Of a stretch of 7,014 nucleotides of DNA, positions 1 to 5,694 are shown one piece after another. The DNA is taken from assembly GCA_017964745.1 (NCBI GenBank), contig JAGCRJ010000241.1, positions 1 to 7,014 of the forward strand, written 5' to 3'. The position numbers and the translations under genes are program-made. The notes below the pieces were generated by a model that ran no database searches, was not told the origin of the DNA, and worked only from the letters and a program-made list of their open reading frames with translations. Every line of letters starts with the position of its first letter. Position 1 is the stretch's first letter. This stretch comes from Lachnospiraceae bacterium. GTDB lineage: Bacteria; Bacillota; Clostridia; Lachnospirales; Lachnospiraceae.

Positions 1-252
1 ATCAAACCCATCGCCGTCAGGATGGTATACCAGGCATCGCACGCGGTTAAGATCCCCGTCATCGGAATGGGCGGCATCGCCACCGCGGAGGATGCGATCG
101 AGTTCATGATGGCCGGTGCAACTGCCGTAAGTGTCGGAATGATGAACTTTGTAAATCCTTACGCAACCGTCGAATGCGTGGAGGGAATCGGGAAATATCT
201 GGAAAGACACGGAATCACGGATATTAATGAGATAATAGGATGTGTCGAATAA
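1..252 (+). CDS. pyrD: Dihydroorotate dehydrogenase catalytic subunit, C-terminal part (5' end outside the window)
   Basis: The last 83 codons of a dihydroorotate dehydrogenase, which oxidises dihydroorotate to orotate in pyrimidine synthesis. The visible part is the end of a TIM barrel. It contains IPVIGMGGI (a beta strand followed by a glycine loop), then MAGATAVSVG, the two conserved segments that hold the FMN phosphate in class 1 enzymes. The ending (VGMMNFVNPYA followed by a short helix and a GITDINEIIG tail) resembles class 1B PyrD of Firmicutes, which works with the electron-transfer subunit PyrK; that partner is not visible and would be expected upstream. The frame is open from the first base and stops with TAA at 250-252. 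A hairpin terminator begins 3 nt after the stop, so this is the last gene of its operon. The assignment to family is firm; the 1B subtype is inferred from the tail only. Confidence 0.9.
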   Translation: MKPIAVRMVYQASHAVKIPVIGMGGIATAEDAIEFMMAGATAVSVGMMNFVNPYATVECVEGIGKYLERHGITDINEIIGCVE

Positions 253-254
253 AG

Positions 255-284
255 AAAAACCTCCGGCCTGTGCCGGAGGTTTTT
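255..284. terminator. Bidirectional intrinsic terminator between pyrD and the convergent membrane LuxR gene
   Basis: A perfect 13-bp inverted repeat: AAAAACCTCCGGC (255-267), loop CTGT, then GCCGGAGGTTTTT (272-284). The stem has a GC-rich core of eight pairs flanked by an A-tract on one side and a T-tract on the other, so it can act as a rho-independent terminator on both strands. It lies 3 nt after the pyrD stop and 4 nt beyond the stop of the minus-strand gene, exactly where a shared convergent terminator is needed. Confidence 0.92.
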
Positions 285-288
285 GGTA

Positions 289-1677
289 TCAGAAAGTATC
301 CTTTTTATAGTCTTCTATAAGGTCACCGCGGTTGGAAAAACCGGTGACTTTTAATATGTTCTTCACATGGTATTTCACCGTACTTTCAGCCAGGAAGAGC
401 TTTTCTGCGATCTCACAATTGGAATCCCCCTCGAGAAGAAGCTTTAACACATCGGACTGCTTGGCGTTGAAACCGTATTTCTGTACGTACTTTTCGAAAG
501 CAAGGGCCTTTCTGTCCTCGAACGGGAGGGTACCCAGATCATTCTTTTTATCCGGATACAGGAAGGGCATCACGATGAAAAAGACAGCGCCGTAGAATAT
601 GTACATCAGCATCGTTACGCAGATCAGAATGAGCTGTTTATTAATGAGGATCTCGCCGATCGAGGTGCCGACTGCCTGTCCGAGAAGCATTCCCACGAAG
701 CCGAAGGTCGCGATGGACTGCTTTTTCTTATCCTTTTCAGCCTGATCCGAGAAGCAGATCATTCTGTACATTCCGGTAAATCCCAGGAAAATATAGCCCA
801 AAAGTATAGTAAATGTTGTTATTCCGGCACTCTGCATCAGAGCGGGACTGATAAGCCAGAATCCGAGAGCGATGAATGCGCTGATGGCGCCTGCTTTCCT
901 GCTTTTGTCGGTGATGAATCCGGCTACGATCAGTCCTATCGAATAGAACGCACGTGAAAAGACGATATTTACGGAGTCTGAGCTTGGCGGCTTGAAATGA
1001 AGCCCGACCGAATTGATCACATATATCATAAATATGAGCAGAAGAACGGTAAGATCGCTCTTATCGAGCTTGAGCGGCGGGGGATTTCCGTTTTGATCCT
1101 TTTCGATAGGGACGATCGCCGTATCCTTCAAGAGGAGTGTGACCAGGAGTACCGAAACGGCCGTAAGTGCCATATACACATATATGATGTAGCCCTGTGT
1201 AAGAGCCGACCCGCCGCTTGGAAGCGAAATGAGATATGTGCCGATGCTTCCGATGGCATATGCGATACCAAAGGCCTTTCCTCTGTCCTCAAACGGCATA
1301 TCGGTGGTGAATCTTGTTAAAAATGCACATATATGAGCCCCGATAAAGAGATTCATCATTCCGCCGAGAACGATGATCATGATCCCATTGTCGGAAATGA
1401 TCGCCGGGATCCCGAAAAGGGACGGACCAAGGATCATGATACCCAGAGGGAGTTTTTTGAGCGCCTGATCGTTTCTTCTGATAAATATGGCATAAAGCGC
1501 TGTTCCGATCGCCTGCATGATATAGAAGAAAACCTCAGTTATGTAGCAGGTGGTCAGTTCGTCGTAGAATTCGAAAAGCCGGTAAATGATGGTCGTGAAC
1601 ATCGAACCGGTCAAAGCGTAAAGCTGACCGTAGATAAGTGCCGGTATTATGGAATTCTTTTTCATGGATATTTTCAT
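289..1677 (-). CDS. Membrane-bound LuxR-type regulator: 12-TM MFS-like domain fused to C-terminal LuxR HTH
   Basis: A 462-residue protein in two parts. Residues ~1-375 form twelve hydrophobic segments arranged like a major facilitator fold (for example NSIIPALIYG, ITEVFFYIMQ, LTVLLLIFMIYVI, LILICVTMLMYIF). A short charged linker follows, then a LuxR/GerE DNA-binding domain at ~400-462: AKQSDVLKLLLEG, then CEIAEKLFLAESTVKYHVK (turn and recognition helix) and the closing LKVTGFSNRGDLI. Proteins of this architecture are known in Actinobacteria such as Eggerthella and in some Clostridia, but their ligands are mostly unknown. A one-component sensor that binds DNA from the membrane is inferred. ATG at 1677 is chosen; a second ATG at 1665 has no better ribosome binding site, and the one for 1677 is weak (GGGA). 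The gene converges on pyrD and is divergent from the surface-protein operon, which makes that operon its most likely target. No receiver domain or histidine kinase is present. Confidence 0.88.
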   Translation of the reverse strand: MKISMKKNSIIPALIYGQLYALTGSMFTTIIYRLFEFYDELTTCYITEVFFYIMQAIGTALYAIFIRRNDQALKKLPLGIMILGPSLFGIPAIISDNGIMIIVLGGMMNLFIGAHICAFLTRFTTDMPFEDRGKAFGIAYAIGSIGTYLISLPSGGSALTQGYIIYVYMALTAVSVLLVTLLLKDTAIVPIEKDQNGNPPPLKLDKSDLTVLLLIFMIYVINSVGLHFKPPSSDSVNIVFSRAFYSIGLIVAGFITDKSRKAGAISAFIALGFWLISPALMQSAGITTFTILLGYIFLGFTGMYRMICFSDQAEKDKKKQSIATFGFVGMLLGQAVGTSIGEILINKQLILICVTMLMYIFYGAVFFIVMPFLYPDKKNDLGTLPFEDRKALAFEKYVQKYGFNAKQSDVLKLLLEGDSNCEIAEKLFLAESTVKYHVKNILKVTGFSNRGDLIEDYKKDTF

Positions 1678-1729
1678 GTTTTTCCCGAGTTTCTTCTTTA
1701 TTTTTCTTGGAAAATTATTTCATCTTTAT

Positions 1730-1809
1730 ACCCGGGGTGCAAGGCAAAATCCGCCTAAAACCCCCGATTGATACCAAATTGATACCTGATATTAACCCCG
1801 GGGGGATAA
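1730..1809. promoter_or_regulatory. Pair of ACCCCGGG cores in inverted orientation (candidate operators)
   Basis: ACCCGGGGT at 1730-1738 is an odd palindrome. TTAACCCC-GGGGGGATAA at 1792-1809 is an imperfect palindrome with 7 of 9 pairs. Both contain ACCCCGGG, the first on the minus strand and the second on the plus strand, about 64 bp apart. The left copy lies between the proposed -35 and -10 of the LuxR gene. The right copy lies just upstream of the proposed surface-operon promoter. Such placement suits a shared operator pair, but no known regulator consensus is being matched. Confidence 0.35.
1767..1786. repeat. Tandem 9-bp direct repeat ATTGATACC, 11-bp period
   Basis: ATTGATACC occurs at 1767-1775 and again exactly at 1778-1786, so the copies begin 11 bp apart, about one turn of the helix, and would face the same side of the DNA. 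It sits between the two GC-rich palindromes in the divergent promoter region. This is a typical layout for a regulator that binds cooperatively to tandem half-sites. The repeat itself is seen directly; the regulatory role is inferred. Confidence 0.45.
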
Positions 1810-1928
1810 TTTGTACTGAACCTGCCGGACGATAACATTACTATAGTCTTGATTATAAATATTTTAGAAAGATTAGAAATATTTAATAATTCAAGGCGTT
1901 GTTTCGTGTATCAAAACTATTTTCTTAT

Positions 1929-1934
1929 GGAGGG
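1929..1934 (+). promoter_or_regulatory. Ribosome binding site fixing the surface-protein start
   Basis: GGAGGG lies 4 nt before the ATG at 1939 and 10 nt before a second ATG at 1945. The frame can be opened back to a TTG at 1849, but that codon has no ribosome binding site and the extra 30 residues would place a non-signal sequence ahead of a clear signal peptide. Start 1939 is preferred; 1945 cannot be excluded. Confidence 0.75.
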
Positions 1935-1938
1935 ATGT

Positions 1939-4335
1939 ATGAAGATGAATGCTATCAGTCATACAAGGAAGGCTGCCCTGGCTTATCTTACGATAGCGGC
2001 AGTCCTGTTCAGCGCGGTCCTGACCCAGATAAACCCGTTAAGGGTCAGGGCGGTCGATCCGGTTGATGTCGGATCAGACGATTATGTTTTTAATGACTTA
2101 ACGGATCCTCCCGGATATGATTATGCCGCGGAAGCAGGAGTCGTATACGGCACTGTCGATATTCCGTCGGAGAATCAGCAGGATCATTGTATGTACAATT
2201 TCTCGATAGTGGGTGTATCTGCCGAAATCGGAACTCTTAACATCAGTCCGGGCGGACGCGTAAATATAATGGATGCCGGGACAGATCCGGGAAGCCTTTC
2301 GGTCACTACGCTTGCACCTTCGGAAGGCGCACTTATGCTGTTGCAGTCCCCTGCAAACCTCCCTGCCGGAATTACCTTGTATACACCCGATGGCAGTGAA
2401 GTGTTCACGGATAACAACTGGCAGTGGATGCAATTCGTTTACACAGGCGGAAAGTGGTGTGATTCCTTTGCTCCACCGACCTTTCCGATGATCGATATAG
2501 ACAGTGTTATGCTTGAAAATGAAGCAGCCGGCGGCAGTCTTCACCTGTATATTTCCGAAAACGGGAGTGATTATACGGAAATAACGGATGATTCATCCGA
2601 GCTGTGTTCTATGTATGAACTGTATCCGGATTTTAACGAAGAAGGGCTCCATGCGGAATTTGACGTTGATCCCGATACCTACGGCGTTTTGTATTTCAAA
2701 GTGACCACCGCCTATGAAGATATTTTGTTGGCTAATGTCGGTGATAATCCTGATGATGCGGTTGGAATCATCTCAAATAACGGAAAAGAGTGGACGTATA
2801 CGTTTGATTTCGGCAATCCGCCGGCAGCGTTTGATATACATATCGCACTGGGTTTCCCTCATCAGGGCGATCCGGCAGCGGTAGATGCCATCAATAATTA
2901 TATTTACGCATACAGCGATCTGGACAGTGACAGCGATGTTGATTCCGAGGATATAAGAAGAGGTCTTGCAGCGGAAATATACGGCAGGATATTCATGGAC
3001 GGAATCGCACTTGAAGGAGATTTCGAGATCGGTGGGATGTCAATTGCCGACGGTGTGCAGTATATATATGATAATACGGAGGTCTCAACCACTCCGGGAA
3101 GCTATTCCGCATCATATAAAAACGGATCGGTATATAGCGGTTCCTCATATGATTATTCGGTCACACTCGGTGTTGATGGACAAAATCAGCCGGTGACCGC
3201 AACGGGTACCGCTTATTCAATTCCGGGATTAAATTACGTGCTGGTACAGAGCGGCGGAGCCTTTTATGTAAGAGACCTTGATAATGACAGCACAAATTCC
3301 GATTCGGAAGATCCCAGCGGTGAGCATTCCGTATGCGTCATTGCAGGTAATGTATCAAATGTCAGGATCAACGGAAACGGCGGCGGAAGCAATGAGAATA
3401 TCGCGGAAGAAGGCTCTCCTTCTTTTGTCACCTATCTGAGAAGAGAAAGATTTGTACAGGCATATAACGGATCTTCGTTCAGTAACAAGATTGCTATAGC
3501 CGATTACGCCGGAGGTCCCGGCGGACAGGAAAACAAAGTTCGTGTCTTACAGGCAGGTGAATCATATGTTGCGGTCGGACAGACCGGAGAACCCAATTTG
3601 CCGAACGGTCTTAACATGGATAACGTTGCCTGTACGGGAACCGGCAGAACGGTATCCGTATATATCGGAAGTACGACTGTAATGATCCATCCGGTCAATC
3701 CCGATCTTGTAACTGTGGCAAACGGAATCACATCTGTAGAGCTTGCGGACTCCTCAATGGAGGAAGGAGTAACAATTGAATCCGATAATAATGGTGGGTT
3801 CAATGTAACATTTTTGTCCAATTATTACAGCAGCGTACCTGTCAGGATAACCTATTCGGATGGTAATACCGAAACACTTACGATCAACAGGGTTGGACTT
3901 CTGATAAATTATCAGTATCTTGATCATACAGGAAATACCGTAAGACTTTTCCATGGAAATGACGAATCGGGTGTTGAAGTAAACTATGATTACTCAACGC
4001 AGCAGATAATCGTCTGGGCTACATATTTCCATCCTACAAATGATCCTACGGGAACTCATACGGATCTGTCACTTGTACTTACATATGGCGACAATTCGAC
4101 AAGAATACTGACCGGTAACGACAAAATATACTCCAGTTCCGCTGCTAATGGCGGAGGCCTGGCAACCACGGATTTCATAATAGGGTTTTATATGGGACCG
4201 GGGCCTGTTCAGGCCGATCCCTTCTATGCGACGGTCGTCAATGAAGGATATGATGATGACACCACTTTCGGAGGAATTCAGATCGGAAGCGGTAAGGGCG
4301 TATATTGGGACGGTTATATGGCGTTCTATGGTTAA
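1939..4335 (+). CDS. Large secreted surface protein with acidic calcium-loop-like motifs
   Basis: About 798 residues, not recognised as a named family. The N-terminus is a signal peptide: MKMNAISHTRK, a hydrophobic stretch (residues ~12-31) and a likely cleavage after VRA (38|39). The rest is rich in Asp, Gly, Ser, Thr and Tyr, with alternating beta-strand character and no transmembrane segment or sorting signal at the C-terminus (it ends YWDGYMAFYG). DLDSDSDVDSED at residues 327-338 has acidic residues at positions 1, 3, 5, 9 and 12 of a dockerin/EF-hand loop. A related DLDNDSTNSDSE follows at 446-457. Near the end, ITYSDGNTETLT (637-648) and LTYGDNSTRILT (714-725) look like a diverged repeat unit. 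A secreted, possibly calcium-stabilised adhesin or matrix protein is plausible, but no enzyme motif was seen. The next gene begins 15 nt downstream and encodes a wall-anchored partner candidate. Confidence 0.8.
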   Translation: MKMNAISHTRKAALAYLTIAAVLFSAVLTQINPLRVRAVDPVDVGSDDYVFNDLTDPPGYDYAAEAGVVYGTVDIPSENQQDHCMYNFSIVGVSAEIGTLNISPGGRVNIMDAGTDPGSLSVTTLAPSEGALMLLQSPANLPAGITLYTPDGSEVFTDNNWQWMQFVYTGGKWCDSFAPPTFPMIDIDSVMLENEAAGGSLHLYISENGSDYTEITDDSSELCSMYELYPDFNEEGLHAEFDVDPDTYGVLYFKVTTAYEDILLANVGDNPDDAVGIISNNGKEWTYTFDFGNPPAAFDIHIALGFPHQGDPAAVDAINNYIYAYSDLDSDSDVDSEDIRRGLAAEIYGRIFMDGIALEGDFEIGGMSIADGVQYIYDNTEVSTTPGSYSASYKNGSVYSGSSYDYSVTLGVDGQNQPVTATGTAYSIPGLNYVLVQSGGAFYVRDLDNDSTNSDSEDPSGEHSVCVIAGNVSNVRINGNGGGSNENIAEEGSPSFVTYLRRERFVQAYNGSSFSNKIAIADYAGGPGGQENKVRVLQAGESYVAVGQTGEPNLPNGLNMDNVACTGTGRTVSVYIGSTTVMIHPVNPDLVTVANGITSVELADSSMEEGVTIESDNNGGFNVTFLSNYYSSVPVRITYSDGNTETLTINRVGLLINYQYLDHTGNTVRLFHGNDESGVEVNYDYSTQQIIVWATYFHPTNDPTGTHTDLSLVLTYGDNSTRILTGNDKIYSSSAANGGGLATTDFIIGFYMGPGPVQADPFYATVVNEGYDDDTTFGGIQIGSGKGVYWDGYMAFYG

Positions 4336-4350
4336 CGGGGGGATTGAAAA

Positions 4351-4869
4351 ATGAAAAAAATATTCGGTATCATTTTGTCCTTGGCGCTCATTATATCTGT
4401 TTCCTTTCCGGTATGCGCATATAACGAAGCCGTAACCATTACTTCCGCATCCGGTAATACGTCCACGGTAAGCGTCAGCGGAACAACCAATGCGCTTGCG
4501 GTAGCTGTTCAGGTAAGGTCCGGCGGAACAATTGTGGCGATGAACAGCACCGGTGTATCCGGTAACAATTTCTCGATCAGTCTGACGGGACTTTCGCTTA
4601 CGGCGGGAGATACCGTGACCGTGTATGTTGCGGATTACGAAGGCGGCACCTGGTCAACCCAGGATATCGTAGTAGCGAGCGGAGGAACCGGTTCGGGCGG
4701 TTCATCACCTTCCGGACTGTCCATTCCCGGACTGCCCGATATTCCGCCCGATCAGATCATTCCCGCGCCCAAGACCGGATTCAGACCTCCTTTCGGCCTT
4801 ATGGCACTGATTTCGCTTTGCCTTGTATCCGGTGCCGGATGTATAATATATTCACGCAAAAGAGGTTAA
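4351..4869 (+). CDS. Small cell-wall-anchored protein with a PKTG sorting signal
   Basis: 172 residues. It begins with a signal peptide (MKKIFGIILSLALIISV, likely cleaved after VCA at 23). Residues ~26-110 form one beta-rich domain of Ig-like or fn3-like character (AVTITSASG, VAVQVRSGG, FSISLTGLSLTAGDTVTVYV). A Gly/Ser then Pro-rich linker follows (~111-140). The C-terminus is a sortase signal: PAPKTG at 138-143, a hydrophobic helix (FGLMALISLCLVSGAGCIIY) and the basic tail SRKRG. The motif is not LPXTG but resembles the (S/P)PXTG and PKTG variants known in Clostridia, which makes wall anchoring likely. No sortase is in the window. The ribosome binding site GGGGGG (4337-4342) is 8 nt from the ATG and only 15 nt follow the upstream stop, so the two genes are almost surely co-transcribed. 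The protein may tether the large secreted protein to the wall; that is inference. Confidence 0.82.
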   Translation: MKKIFGIILSLALIISVSFPVCAYNEAVTITSASGNTSTVSVSGTTNALAVAVQVRSGGTIVAMNSTGVSGNNFSISLTGLSLTAGDTVTVYVADYEGGTWSTQDIVVASGGTGSGGSSPSGLSIPGLPDIPPDQIIPAPKTGFRPPFGLMALISLCLVSGAGCIIYSRKRG

Positions 4870-4893
4870 ACTTTGCGGGTATCGTTCCGATAT
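4867..4893 (+). promoter_or_regulatory. Sigma-28 (SigD/FliA-type) flagellar promoter
   Basis: TAAA at 4867-4870, then 15 nt, then TCCGATAT at 4886-4893. This matches the SigD consensus TAAA-N15-GCCGATAT at every -35 position and seven of eight -10 positions, with the exact spacing. The -35 overlaps the TAA stop of the preceding gene. A start near 4900 is expected, giving a leader of about 65 nt. A housekeeping reading (TATAAA at 4891-4896) lacks a -35 at acceptable spacing. Confidence 0.75.
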
Positions 4894-4902
4894 AAATAAT
4901 GT

Positions 4903-4916
4903 AATCATGGATGATT
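4903..4916 (+). promoter_or_regulatory. Leader hairpin with a CsrA/RsmE-type binding motif in its loop
   Basis: The perfect inverted repeat AATCAT-GG-ATGATT can form a stem AATCA/TGATT with the loop UGGA. The sequence UCAUGGAUGA (4905-4914) fits the published RsmE consensus (A/U)CANGGANG(U/A) at every fixed position, with GGA exposed in the loop as CsrA-family proteins prefer. It sits at the extreme 5' end of the transcript predicted from the sigma-28 promoter. Binding by CsrA is inferred and no csrA gene is in the window. Confidence 0.5.
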
Positions 4917-4918
4917 TG

Positions 4919-4948
4919 TTTCTTTTGCATTGAAAAATGCGAAAGAGA
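4919..4948 (+). promoter_or_regulatory. 13-bp mRNA leader stem-loop with a GAAA tetraloop
   Basis: TTTCTTTTGCATT (4919-4931) pairs with AATGCGAAAGAGA (4936-4948) over 13 consecutive pairs, two of them U-G, closed by a GAAA (GNRA) tetraloop at 4932-4935. No T-run follows, so it is not an intrinsic terminator. It ends 6 nt before the purine-rich Shine-Dalgarno AAAGGAG (4954-4960). It may protect the 5' end, or bring the upstream CsrA-like site close to the ribosome binding site. Confidence 0.6.
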
Positions 4949-4966
4949 ACGCGAAAGGAGAGACGT

Positions 4967-5575
4967 ATGAATGTAAACGGAGTTACATCCTCTCAGGCGG
5001 CAAACGCGTACTCGGCTTATACTTCCCAGACAAAGGCAAAAGAAGCCGCAAAGGACGCTGTCACTAATGAAGAGGCAGCAGCGGTATACGAACCCTCGGG
5101 TCAGACCGCTGAGACAGGTAAGACTTATACAACCAATACCGATCTCGTAAACAAGCTTAAGGCTGAAGCAGATGCCAGGACCGAAAGCCTCCGCAATCTT
5201 GTGGAGAAGCTTCTGGGCCAGCAGGCCACTAAATACGGAGAGGCTACCGATATATGGTCATTCCTTAAGGATGGCAATTTTGAGGTTGATCCCGAGACCA
5301 AGGCGCAGGCACAGGCAGACATCGCCGAGGATGGTTATTGGGGCGTTGAAAAGACAAGCGACCGTATCGTACAGTTCGCTACGGCACTTACAGGCGGAGA
5401 TCCGGACAAGCTTGACAGCATGATCGAAGCCTTCAAGAAAGGATATGCGCAGGCAGAAGAGACTTGGGGCGGAAAGCTTCCCGAGATCTCACAGAAAACC
5501 TACGACGCCGTTCTCGACAAATTTGAGAAACTCAAGACCGGTGAAACAGATCCTTCGGAATATCTTAACAGATGA
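4967..5575 (+). CDS. Flagella-associated protein of unknown function (DUF5610-like C-terminal domain)
   Basis: 202 residues starting MNVNGVTSSQAA. The start at 4967 is chosen because AAGGAG (4955-4960) lies 6 nt upstream; an in-frame ATG at 4937 falls inside the leader stem-loop, lacks a ribosome binding site and would add ten mostly basic residues. There is no signal peptide or membrane segment, so it is cytoplasmic or exported by the flagellar route. Residues 1-60 are Ala/Thr/Ser-rich and probably disordered. Residues ~70-95 form a charged helix (LKAEADARTESLRNLVEKLL). Residues ~95-192 form a helical domain with DIWSFLKDGNFEVD, AEDGYWGVEKTSDRI and WGGKLPEISQKTYDAV, as I remember from DUF5610-like proteins of motile Clostridia, often annotated only as hypothetical. 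The sigma-28 promoter supports membership of the flagellar regulon. The molecular role is unknown. The gene stands alone, closed by a terminator. Confidence 0.78.
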   Translation: MNVNGVTSSQAANAYSAYTSQTKAKEAAKDAVTNEEAAAVYEPSGQTAETGKTYTTNTDLVNKLKAEADARTESLRNLVEKLLGQQATKYGEATDIWSFLKDGNFEVDPETKAQAQADIAEDGYWGVEKTSDRIVQFATALTGGDPDKLDSMIEAFKKGYAQAEETWGGKLPEISQKTYDAVLDKFEKLKTGETDPSEYLNR

Positions 5576-5594
5576 TCCTTTAATCCATGATTCG

Positions 5595-5630
5595 AAAGGC
5601 TCCTCCCACCTACCCGGGAGGAGCTTTTTT
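5595..5630 (+). terminator. Intrinsic terminator after the flagellar-regulon gene
   Basis: GCTCCTCCC... stem: left arm 5595-5607 (AAAG then the GCTCCTCCC core), an 8-nt loop ACCTACCC, right arm 5616-5628 (GGGAGGAGC then TTTT), with one G-U pair; a run of six T ends at 5630. It starts 19 nt after the stop codon and separates this unit from ispE. Confidence 0.93.
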
Positions 5631-5637
5631 GTGTGTA

Positions 5638-5664
5638 TTAAAAACAGCCGCGGCAGTTTATAAT
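5638..5664 (+). promoter_or_regulatory. Probable housekeeping promoter of ispE
   Basis: A perfect -10 TATAAT at 5659-5664, 30 nt before the ispE start. The -35 is poor: TTAAAA at 5638-5643 gives a 15-bp spacer. The box lies directly after the upstream terminator, so ispE needs its own promoter. The GGAGGA ribosome binding site at 5684-5689 is 5 nt from the ATG. Confidence 0.6.
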
Positions 5665-5694
5665 GGATACAGTTGAACTCATCGGAGGAATCAT

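Larger units (their letters stand above)
1678..1938. promoter_or_regulatory. Divergent intergenic region between the membrane LuxR gene and the surface operon
   Basis: 261 bp without a gene. For the minus strand, a possible promoter is TTGCAC (complement of 1737-1742) and AATAAT (complement of 1714-1719) with 17 bp between; TATAAA (complement of 1725-1730) is an alternative -10. For the plus strand, candidates are TTGTAC 1811-1816 with TAACAT 1833-1838 (16-bp spacer), or the TATAGT at 1842-1847 without a good -35. None is strong. From 1849 on the DNA is AT-rich, with TTAGAAA repeated at 1864-1870 and 1873-1879. The GC-rich palindromes and the direct repeats in this region are listed separately. 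The plus-strand leader would be about 90-100 nt. Confidence 0.5.

Noticed and set aside
1733..1766. Nested hairpin (CGGGG/CCCCG around AGGC/GCCT) as a possible riboswitch
   Set aside because: Stems of only 5 and 4 pairs with unpaired spacers, no match to a riboswitch core that I recognise, and probably upstream of the plus-strand start.
1807..1835. A second sigma-28 promoter upstream of the surface operon (TAAT ... GACGATAA)
   Set aside because: The -10 part matches seven of eight positions, but the spacer is 17 instead of 15 and the -35 is imperfect, so it is not reported as a feature.
1849..1938. N-terminal extension of the large surface protein to a TTG codon at 1849
   Set aside because: No ribosome binding site before it. 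The ATG at 1939 has GGAGGG upstream and begins a proper signal peptide. The stretch is AT-rich leader DNA.
2917..2952. A true dockerin domain (cellulosome component)
   Set aside because: Only one calcium loop with dockerin spacing, placed mid-protein, without the second repeat or the usual helix pair; no carbohydrate-active domain was seen.
4937..4966. Upstream ATG start (4937) for the flagellar-regulon gene
   Set aside because: It lies in the right arm of the leader stem-loop, has no Shine-Dalgarno and would add ten mostly basic residues; the ATG at 4967 has AAGGAG at 6 nt.
4870..4966. Intrinsic terminator after the small anchored protein
   Set aside because: The strong hairpin here is not followed by a T-run on either strand and sits in the next gene's leader; no other terminator was found, so read-through from the surface operon remains possible.
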